Part shown: positions 57,884 through 64,000 of the stretch, piece after piece
Position numbering within the stretch: the first letter of the stretch is position 1
Layout of the letters: each line of letters starts with the position of its first letter
From: JABAAE01 sp905480545
GTDB lineage: Bacteria > Planctomycetota > Planctomycetia > Pirellulales > Pirellulaceae
Reading direction: 5' to 3'
Assembly (NCBI GenBank): GCA_943788025.1
Contig: CALSOR010000004.1
Span: 372,001 to 436,000, forward strand
Length of the DNA: 64,000 nt
Notes under the pieces: model-generated
Databases searched by the model: none
Told to the model about the DNA's origin: nothing
The model's input: only the letters and a program-made list of their open reading frames with translations
Program-made: the position numbers and the translations under genes

Positions 57884-58681
57884 TTAATAATTTGCGTTCA
57901 GATAGCCGATGCCATACCGTTTTTTCAAATCGATTGCGTCTTGGGGCCAATGCGATGGTGGAGCGACATCCTTTTCCAAGACTGCTTCAACATGACCATC
58001 CAAAAACGCGACGTTGGCTACTTTTCCCTGATGGCGGAAATGAGAGCTGGGCTCCGAAATTGTTCTAGCAGGTCCACTGATATAAAAATTCTCGGTCACG
58101 ATTGATGCGGTCTGGTCGCCATAGGGCAATTGAACTCGTGCCGAATCAGACAACACCACTGTCGTGCTCGTCGATTTAAAATTTGACATCCGCGTCAACG
58201 ATTGCCGCTGAACCCAATTTCCAGCGTTATCCTGTGACCAAACCGATTGCCCGATTGCCAAGTTATATCCGTATCCACCGTTAGCTGATTCGTAGAGCGG
58301 CGTCACCGAGTTTTCGTCCCAACTGGGGCATTTCTGCACCGTTGCATTGCGTTCCATGAAGGGTGCTAACAAACCGATGTCGGTTCGAACTTTATTTGTC
58401 GCATAGTTGACTTCGCCAAACCAAGTCATTTGCGTGGGCCAATTCGAAACGATATTGGCGGGAGGCAACTTTTTGAGCGAGTCATGATACAGGTGCACGG
58501 CCAAAACGTTTTGCCTCATTCGACTAGCACATTGCGTGCTACGTGCAGCAGCACGGGCCGCCTGAACGGCGGGCAACAAGATGGCGGTCAAGACTCCGAT
58601 GATTGCGATAACGACTAGAATTTCGATCAAGGTAAACGCCTTGTGTCGAGTATGCTGAAAGCGCAGATTTTGAATGCCCAT
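57884..58681 (-). CDS. DUF1559 prepilin-like protein
   Basis: A 265-residue type IV prepilin-like protein. The cleavage and methylation signal KAFTLIEILVVIAIIGVLTA (F-T-L-I-E) is followed by the typical planctomycete LLPAVQAARAAARSTQC. The DUF1559 body ends with SSHFRHQGKVANVAFLDGHV, the family's H-x-G...DGH signature. AAGGAA lies about seven bases before the ATG. Hundreds of such genes occur in planctomycete genomes, and their roles are mostly unknown. Here it is the only gene behind a cobalamin riboswitch and terminator. Confidence 0.92.
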   Translation of the reverse strand: MGIQNLRFQHTRHKAFTLIEILVVIAIIGVLTAILLPAVQAARAAARSTQCASRMRQNVLAVHLYHDSLKKLPPANIVSNWPTQMTWFGEVNYATNKVRTDIGLLAPFMERNATVQKCPSWDENSVTPLYESANGGYGYNLAIGQSVWSQDNAGNWVQRQSLTRMSNFKSTSTTVVLSDSARVQLPYGDQTASIVTENFYISGPARTISEPSSHFRHQGKVANVAFLDGHVEAVLEKDVAPPSHWPQDAIDLKKRYGIGYLNANY

Positions 58682-58789
58682 CAGGCGTTCCTTTCAATGC
58701 GTGCGCAATTTCTCATGAAACAATCCCAATCCAGGTTTTTCGAATTTGGATGGCGAGTTGAAGAGATAAGTGAGCGCGACAGTACTGTG

Positions 58790-58815
58790 AAAAATAAAAT
58801 TGTGCCAAGGCACAA
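58790..58815 (-). terminator. Terminator of the cobalamin riboswitch (expression platform)
   Basis: On the minus strand TTGTGCC-TT-GGCACAA followed by a TTTTATTTT tract, 54 bases downstream of the B12 box and 108 bases before the DUF1559 start. A second hairpin at 58831-58857 (CAATG-g-ATTTGC, loop GAGG, GCAAATCATTG) lies between aptamer and terminator and may form alternative pairings. Confidence 0.85.
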
Positions 58816-58869
58816 ACAAACACAGCTACACAATGATTTGCCCTCGCAAATCCATTGCGCGAACCTTCA

Positions 58870-59093
58870 GGTAGGTCTTCTGACTGAGACGTTCACTCAA
58901 ATTGGATTCGGGTGAGACATTTTCGCCTTCTCGCTTCGTGCGTTTTCGATCAAAAGCAGCAACGAAACAATGGCATGAGATGAAAATGGATGACGTCAAC
59001 ACAGCGGCGGGGCCGTTTCGGATTCAAACCGAATTCCCTGTTACTTAACTTGCTGAAATCGCATCAAAAAAGGTAGCGATCAAGTTAACACCT
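58870..59093 (-). ncRNA. Cobalamin (B12) riboswitch
   Basis: Reading the minus strand from 59093: AGGTG then a TTAACTTG...CAAGTTAA pair (P2-like, 59081-59090 with its partner near 59043-59052), GGGAATTCGG-TTTGAAT-CCGAA (P4 and conserved GGGAA), GGCCCCGCCGCTGTG (the CCCCGC...CTGT core), TGCCATTG (GCCACTG equivalent) and AGTCAGAAGACCTACC, the B12 box, at 58870-58885. Order, spacing and length (224 bases) match the AdoCbl riboswitch family (RF00174). The terminator downstream implies transcriptional control, off with B12. The only gene it can regulate is the DUF1559 gene. Confidence 0.92.
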
Positions 59094-59215
59094 AAAAATT
59101 TGCTATTCATTGATTATGCAGAAAAAAAACGAAAAGCGTAAGAGGATTCAGCGGGGTTGGGTCCAAACCGTTTGGTTTGTAAAAAGAAGCTTTATTCCAC
59201 GGCTCGAAAATCGCT

Positions 59216-60076
59216 TTGTCCAATCACCCATCATATGTTCGCGTTCTCGCTTCCTTTGCGAAGAACTCGCTCGTGCGCGACCTGGGATTTCGTTCGAATT
59301 TCCTGTTGCAATGTGTTTCAAGCATTGCATGGACGGCGATGAATCTCGGTTTTTTCATAATCATCTTTGAGCATACAAAGATGATTGGGGCGGATACGGG
59401 TTGGGGGCGCCATGAATTTTTCGTCTTTTTATCGACGACCTGGATCGTGAATTCCTTGGTGCAGGCTTTCTTTATGCCCAATGCACAAGAGTTCAGCGAA
59501 CTCATTCGGACAGGAAATCTGGATTTTGCTTTGGTCAAACCGATCGACACGCAATTCTTGATTTCGTTCGCCAAAGTCGAATGGTCGTCTGCAACGAACC
59601 TGCTGATGGGAGCAGGACTGCTAATCTATAGCGTATTCCAAATGGCAAATGACGCATTCAACCCTCTCCAAATCAACCTGGCGATGTTTGTTCTCTATGC
59701 ACTTTATATCCTGCTGGGGGTTGCGCTCATGTACGGAGTGATGATCTCACTGGCGGCGACCAGTGTTTGGCTGGGAAGAAACCAGACGCTCTATAACTTC
59801 TGGTTCTATATCACCAATTTCTATCGGTATCCGATGGAAATATATCAAAGAACCGCGTTGGGCTGGTCCTTATGGGGTGCGTTTACGTTCGTCATACCCA
59901 TCCTTGTCGTCGTAAATGTACCGGCCAGGATTATGGCTCAGCCGATCCGCCCCGGAATCGACGGGACGACATGGAAATTGGCTTTGTATGCAATTTTCGC
60001 GACCGGAGTTGCGTTATATGTTTCGAGAATCGTTTTTCGGGCCGCGTTGAAAAGTTACCGCAGCGCCAGCAGTTAA
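59216..60076 (+). CDS. ABC-2 type transporter permease
   Basis: A 286-residue membrane protein with about six helices (for example FFIIIFEHTK, FVLYALYILLGVALMYGV, LWGAFTFVIPILVVVNVPA). It fits the COG3694/DUF990-like ABC permease group: FLLQCVSSIAWTAMNLGFF, NLDFALVKPIDTQFLISF, FYITNFYRYPMEIYQ and VIPILVVVNVPARIMAQP. The TTG at 59216 is the only start near the N-terminus after an in-frame stop at 59180. The paired permease and ATPase genes are not in the neighbourhood. The gene is divergent from the riboswitch-DUF1559 unit, with about 120 bases between. Confidence 0.85.
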   Translation: MSNHPSYVRVLASFAKNSLVRDLGFRSNFLLQCVSSIAWTAMNLGFFIIIFEHTKMIGADTGWGRHEFFVFLSTTWIVNSLVQAFFMPNAQEFSELIRTGNLDFALVKPIDTQFLISFAKVEWSSATNLLMGAGLLIYSVFQMANDAFNPLQINLAMFVLYALYILLGVALMYGVMISLAATSVWLGRNQTLYNFWFYITNFYRYPMEIYQRTALGWSLWGAFTFVIPILVVVNVPARIMAQPIRPGIDGTTWKLALYAIFATGVALYVSRIVFRAALKSYRSASS

Positions 60077-60347
60077 TTCGGTGCAAAACGCCATCTGATA
60101 TCGCGGATTCTTTCCAGCAAACAAAGGCCCGATGCAAAATTGCATCGAAACTCACATTGTCATACGAGCCGATACGTTGATATTTTGAATCAAGACTTGG
60201 TTCGCAAGATGCATTTTGGCAACGACTTGCCAGAACCAGCCCATGTCCAAATAGGCAATTTAGATAACGCAAGAGACTTGAACCAACTTTTTTCGCTTTT
60301 AGAATGAGTTCAGCAGAAAATTTCGGCGGCTCGTGAGTAGGGATATA

Positions 60348-60728
60348 ATGAGATTATCGATTTTCGGTGCAGTGACGGTCGGAATTTTGTTTCTGACAGT
60401 AAGTTCGTTCGCTTTTCAGGAGAATTTGCCTCAAAAACCTATACTTGAGAACAAATTCAATAACAATGAGAAGTGGAAAGAAGCTTCCACAGTAACCGCT
60501 GAACAAGAGGGTTTGATCGCAATAAAGCTTGAGGGCAACGCGACATCGAACCAAATTGCTTTGGTAGATCCCAAGCACAAAGTGATCAGCGTTTACGGAA
60601 TCGATCGAACTTCAGGTGAAATTAAACTGAAGAGTGTTCGAAAAGTGGAATGGGATTTGCAACTGGATGAGTTCAACGGAAAACAACCATCTCCTCGTGA
60701 GATTCGTTCAAACGTCGAAAGACAATGA
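60348..60728 (+). CDS. Small secreted hypothetical protein
   Basis: A 126-residue protein with a signal peptide (LSIFGAVTVGILFLTVSSFA). The ATG at 60348 has AGGGA five bases upstream. The mature part contains IAIKLEGNATSNQIALVDPK, then HKVISVYGIDRTSGEIKLKS, a pattern of paired beta strands recalling a single propeller blade; it ends with a charged tail. No family was recognised. It lies 31 bases upstream of the HTH-acidic membrane protein, so the two are probably one unit. Confidence 0.75.
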   Translation: MRLSIFGAVTVGILFLTVSSFAFQENLPQKPILENKFNNNEKWKEASTVTAEQEGLIAIKLEGNATSNQIALVDPKHKVISVYGIDRTSGEIKLKSVRKVEWDLQLDEFNGKQPSPREIRSNVERQ

Positions 60729-60759
60729 GCGCAGAATAATTTTTGGAGCCGCATAAATT

Positions 60760-61968
60760 ATGGCAGGAAACTTAATTCCTCTCGATGAAGCAGCAGCATT
60801 GCTTGGTAAATCCGCCGATGAGTTGACGGAACTTCTATCAAAGAAAGAGATATTCGGCATCCGATCAGGGTCCAGTTGGAAGTTCAAAATGGACGAAATC
60901 AACCGGTTCGCTGACGAGGCGGGAATCAGTCTTTCTTCGTTTGACGATGCCGACGACCTTTCGAGCGATATTGATTTAATCGCCGACTCGAGCGCCGACA
61001 TTCCTCTCGACGACATTAATGGTGCCATCGACCTTGGCTCGGGAAGCGATATCAACTTGCCACAAAGTGAGAGCCATGTGCTTTCCGGTAGTGATGTCGA
61101 AACTGGCCAAAGCCCCTCCGACACGGGCAAGATGGTTTCAGGCGACGACGACCTGATTCTTGCAGAGGACGATTTATTTGGCGACGATGAGGAAATCGGA
61201 CTCCAAGATGATAGCGACGAAATTGCTTTGGATTCCGATTCAGACTTAAGCTCGGACTTCGATGACGACAGCAGCCTAATGTTGGAAGACGACTCCAGCG
61301 AAATCTCGCTCGATGCGGCCGACAGTGGCGTGAACCTTAGCCCAACGGACAGCGGCCTTTCGCTTGATGAAGAACCGCTCGAATTGGGTGGTTCGGACAT
61401 TGATGCTCTTGAGCTTCCCGAAGACTCAGACATCAACCTGCTCGATCCTAGTGAAGCTGCCGGCAGTTCTGGACTTGATATTGAATTACCCGAAGGCTCA
61501 CTTGACGACCTGGGTGCTGTCCAAGCCGACAATGACTTCATGTTGACACCGTTGGAAGGAGAAGTGGAAGACGAATCGAGCGGTTCGCAAGTGATCGCAC
61601 TGGAAGATTCTGAAATTTATGCCGATGAATCATCGGAGATTGTTTCGGATTCATCCCAAATGGTCGGTGCCCTTGAAGTCGACCCACAACCTGCTGCTCC
61701 CGTTTTCGAACAGGACCCATACGCAACTGACACGACGATCACACCGGGTGCTGCACCTGCGGCTGCGGCTCCACCGTCCATGATCATCGAGCAGCAAATT
61801 CCAGTTTGGATGGTTGCTGTCCAGGCGATTTGCCTGTTGCTGTTACTCGTCTGCGGTATCGTCGCGGTGGACCTTGCTCGCAACATGTTCGAATTTGATT
61901 CCGAAGCGAAATTAAGCAGTAGCATAACGTCGCAATTACTTGATATGACGGGCTATTTTAAGAGCTAA
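60760..61968 (+). CDS. Membrane-tethered HTH protein with a long acidic Asp/Ser region
   Basis: A 402-residue protein in three parts. Residues 4-52 are an excisionase/MerR-like helix-turn-helix (IPLDEAAALLGKSADELTEL, then GIRSGSSWKFKMDEINRFAD). Residues 55-330 are extremely acidic and Ser-rich with repeating DSD and LDDIN patterns. Residues 349-373 are a transmembrane helix (AVQAICLLLLLVCGIVAVDL) with a 30-residue tail. The N-terminus would be cytoplasmic and able to bind DNA or protein while anchored. Close relatives of this layout are known as planctomycete hypothetical proteins only. It forms a unit with the small secreted protein before it and ends at a terminator. Confidence 0.85.
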   Translation: MAGNLIPLDEAAALLGKSADELTELLSKKEIFGIRSGSSWKFKMDEINRFADEAGISLSSFDDADDLSSDIDLIADSSADIPLDDINGAIDLGSGSDINLPQSESHVLSGSDVETGQSPSDTGKMVSGDDDLILAEDDLFGDDEEIGLQDDSDEIALDSDSDLSSDFDDDSSLMLEDDSSEISLDAADSGVNLSPTDSGLSLDEEPLELGGSDIDALELPEDSDINLLDPSEAAGSSGLDIELPEGSLDDLGAVQADNDFMLTPLEGEVEDESSGSQVIALEDSEIYADESSEIVSDSSQMVGALEVDPQPAAPVFEQDPYATDTTITPGAAPAAAAPPSMIIEQQIPVWMVAVQAICLLLLLVCGIVAVDLARNMFEFDSEAKLSSSITSQLLDMTGYFKS

Positions 61969-62007
61969 CAGGTCCGGTTGCCCGCAACCGTTACCCCATA
62001 AAAGAAA

Positions 62008-62048
62008 CAAAAAAACGAGCCGGACTCATTGAGAGCCCGGTTTTTTTG
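62008..62048 (+). terminator. Rho-independent terminator
   Basis: Stem-loop around CCGG-CTC / GAG-CCGG with flanking ACAAAAAAAC and a seven-T run (62041-62047), 40-80 bases after the HTH-acidic protein. Confidence 0.85.
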
Positions 62049-62252
62049 TCATTTCTGGCTGAAATTGGTATTTCTGCTCAGCCTCAATATGTTTCACAGA
62101 CGCAAAAAGGTGTCGCAGTACTGCCATTTGATCCGCTCGCCCATTACTGGATTACGTCAACAAGAAGTCTTGAAAACAACCAAACCAATCCCAATTTTTG
62201 ATTTTCCATCTACAATGAAGGGTCAATGAATCGCACGACTTGAAAGTAATCT

Positions 62253-64000
62253 ATGGCAATGTCAGTTCGGGATTTTGTTCAAGGTATCGAGGACAGCGGC
62301 CTACTGTCCTCGGAACAGATTTCCCGATTCCGTGACAACTTGGAACGTGAACAGAACAATCATTTGGAAACACTGGCAAAGGCACTTGTCAAAGGTGGCC
62401 TGCTGACCAGATTTCAAGTTGGTCGGATTCTCAAAAGGCGGCATCTTGGCCTGATCTTGGCCAACAACGTTCTGCTGGAAAAAATTGGTGAGGGGGGAAT
62501 GGGACAGGTCTTCCGCGCCCAACACAAAACGATGAAACGCACTGTTGCGGTCAAGGTGCTTAATTCGAAATCCACTCAAGATGAGTATTCGAACCGACGT
62601 TTTCAACGAGAAGTCCAGGCGGCAGCTCAATTGAACCACCCAAATATCGTCGCCGCGTTTGATGCATCGGAAGAACACGGCCAAAACTTCTTGGTGATGG
62701 AGTATGTGGATGGAATTGACCTTCAAACATACGTGGAGCAAGCAGGCAGGATTCCTTGTGAAAAAGCGGTTGACTTCACCTTGCAAACGGCGAAAGGCCT
62801 GCAATACGCCCACAACAAGGGGATCGTTCACCGAGATATCAAACCTGGAAATCTCCTGCTTGATAAAGATGGTGTGATCAAGATCCTCGACATGGGACTT
62901 GCGAGGTTCAATGATATCGCAGATGTCGACGGGGATTCCGAAGATGACAGCTTAACCAGCGACAATCAAATTGTGGGTACCGTTGATTTTATGGCACCGG
63001 AACAAGCCAGTGATTCAAAAAAAGTTGATCACCTTTGTGACATTTACAGCTTGGGTTGCACGTTTTATTTTCTGCTTACCGCCGAAGCACCTTTTTTTCG
63101 CTCCTCACTTATCAACACCCTGATCGCGCATCGTGCTGATCCAATTCCCGATGTTCGAGAAAAAGCAACAAATGTTCCGGACGAAGTCGTGAACTTGATC
63201 AAAGGGATGCTTCGAAAGAAACCGGAACACCGTACCCGTTCGATGCAAAAAGTTATCGAGGTCCTCAAAAACGTTTACGATGACGATTTCGAAGTAATCG
63301 GCAATGATGACGATAATGACGATACCGTTGGATTTGAATCGCTTGATCTTAGTAAAAGTCGCGTGATGACTACCGATCGGCCTGGCAGTTCTGACATTCC
63401 CGTCAGCCAGATCAGTGAACATGCGGTCGGGATCGATTTGGGTACCACGTTCTCCGCAGTCGCCTATCTTGATGATTTAGGACGACCACAAACGCTGGTT
63501 AATGCTGAAGGCGACAAGGTCACACCAAGTGTCGTCCTGTTTGATGGGGAGGATGTGATCGTCGGCAAAGAAGCCGTCAAAGCGATCTCTACCGACATGG
63601 AATCGATCGCGGAATGCGCAAAACGCGATCTCGGCAAACTATCTTTCAATAAAATATTTAATGGGAAACAGTTTCCACCGCAGGTCATTCTGGCCTACAT
63701 CTTAAAAAAACTGCGTCGTGATGCAGAAGCTCAAATCGGAAAGATCGAGCGCGCCGTGATCACCGTACCTGCCTATTTTGATGAAGGACGACGCAAGGCC
63801 ACGCAGGAAGCCGGATACCTGGCCGGGCTCGATGTTTTGGATATCATCAATGAACCGACGTCGGCCGCTGTGGCCTACGGATTCCAACAGCAATATGCCG
63901 ATTCTGTGAGCGAAAACAATTGCACTCACTTGCTAGTTTACGATTTGGGCGGCGGTACATTTGACGTCACAATCATGGAAATCAAGGGAGGAGAGTACGT
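62253..64000 (+). CDS. Ser/Thr protein kinase fused to Hsp70 (DnaK-type) domain, 3' end outside window
   Basis: One uninterrupted frame. Residues 1-70 are a helical leader. The Hanks kinase domain spans about 72-330: IGEGGMGQVFRA, VAVKVLN, IVHRDIKPGNLLLDKDG, ILDMGLARF (DMG in place of DFG) and DFMAPEQA. An acidic linker (about 335-390; GNDDDNDDTVGFE) follows. From residue 392 an Hsp70 ATPase domain begins: GIDLGTTFSAVAYLDDLGRP (phosphate-1 loop), VTPSVVLFDGEDVIVGKEA, AVITVPAYFDEGRRKATQEA, NEPTSAAVAYG and LVYDLGGGTFDVTIMEIKGG, where the window ends at about residue 582. The expected remainder is the rest of the ATPase domain and possibly a substrate-binding domain. The start could also be the ATG two codons later (62259). 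Confidence 0.93.
   Translation, partial: MAMSVRDFVQGIEDSGLLSSEQISRFRDNLEREQNNHLETLAKALVKGGLLTRFQVGRILKRRHLGLILANNVLLEKIGEGGMGQVFRAQHKTMKRTVAVKVLNSKSTQDEYSNRRFQREVQAAAQLNHPNIVAAFDASEEHGQNFLVMEYVDGIDLQTYVEQAGRIPCEKAVDFTLQTAKGLQYAHNKGIVHRDIKPGNLLLDKDGVIKILDMGLARFNDIADVDGDSEDDSLTSDNQIVGTVDFMAPEQASDSKKVDHLCDIYSLGCTFYFLLTAEAPFFRSSLINTLIAHRADPIPDVREKATNVPDEVVNLIKGMLRKKPEHRTRSMQKVIEVLKNVYDDDFEVIGNDDDNDDTVGFESLDLSKSRVMTTDRPGSSDIPVSQISEHAVGIDLGTTFSAVAYLDDLGRPQTLVNAEGDKVTPSVVLFDGEDVIVGKEAVKAISTDMESIAECAKRDLGKLSFNKIFNGKQFPPQVILAYILKKLRRDAEAQIGKIERAVITVPAYFDEGRRKATQEAGYLAGLDVLDIINEPTSAAVAYGFQQQYADSVSENNCTHLLVYDLGGGTFDVTIMEIKGGEY

Noticed and set aside
60130..60147. Palindromic CGATGCA/TGCATCG after the ABC permease
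   Set aside because: No T run follows on the plus strand, and no operator context is known.
60708..61541. Ser-rich 277-codon frame on the minus strand
   Set aside because: Antisense shadow of the acidic Asp/Ser region of the HTH protein, with no ribosome site.

Overview
The window reads as chromosome of a planctomycete, most likely of the Pirellulaceae type (inference). The supporting gene families are two large PSD1-type proteins (planctomycete cytochrome C, DUF1549 and DUF1553), one paired with a DUF1501 protein; a DUF1559 prepilin-like protein; a DUF1080 domain fused to a gluconolactonase-like propeller; an ECF sigma factor next to a TPR Ser/Thr kinase; and many secreted proteins with low-complexity Gly/Arg/Asp tails. 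By eye the base composition is a little under 50% GC. No integrase, transposase, CRISPR array, rRNA or tRNA was recognised.

Layout. 0-4 kb: a secreted BNR/sortilin-like propeller protein with PDZ and EF-hand insertions, cut by the left edge. 4-9.6 kb: a YdjM-like membrane hydrolase, CvpA, a secreted alpha/beta hydrolase broken by a poly-A indel, a HAD hydrolase, and a minus-strand thiS-thiG-MOSC group. 9.7-16.4 kb: a plus-strand operon of TPR protein, ExbB, ExbD and a membrane-anchored prenyltransferase/squalene-oxidase-fold protein. 16.5-20.4 kb: PSD1 plus DUF1501. 21-25.2 kb: a zinc-ribbon DUF5684 protein, an aldo/keto reductase and pheT, all interrupted by small indels. 25.3-28.8 kb: pheS, rplT, rpmI, a CPBP protease and a small membrane protein. 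28.8-32.4 kb: a minus-strand run of histidine kinase, DUF971, DinB and CocE/NonD hydrolase. 32.5-36 kb: rpsO-pnp, with a striking Gly/Arg/Ser tail on PNPase. 36.3-41.8 kb: a G3E GTPase, a DegT aminotransferase, a PLP decarboxylase and a Tet-type MFS exporter. 42-48.7 kb: a secreted MQHRG-repeat protein, a small EF-hand protein, an ECF sigma factor and a Ser/Thr kinase. 48.7-58.7 kb: a zinc-type binding lipoprotein, DUF1294, a B12-binding protein with a CarH-like light-sensor motif, an orphan PSD1 protein, a DUF4003-like protein, a GNAT enzyme, a DUF1080-SMP30 fusion and a DUF1559 pseudopilin. 58.7-64 kb: a cobalamin riboswitch with its own terminator (minus strand, in front of the DUF1559 gene), an ABC-2 permease, a membrane-tethered HTH protein with a long acidic region, and a Ser/Thr kinase fused to Hsp70 that runs off the right edge.

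The most notable items are the B12 riboswitch in front of a pseudopilin rather than a known B12 gene, the kinase-Hsp70 fusion, the CarH-like B12 protein with no DNA-binding domain, the disordered PNPase tail, and the Met/His-rich repeat protein. The many single-base indels, including some in essential pheT, suggest residual assembly error, so broken genes here should not be taken as pseudogenes without read-level evidence.
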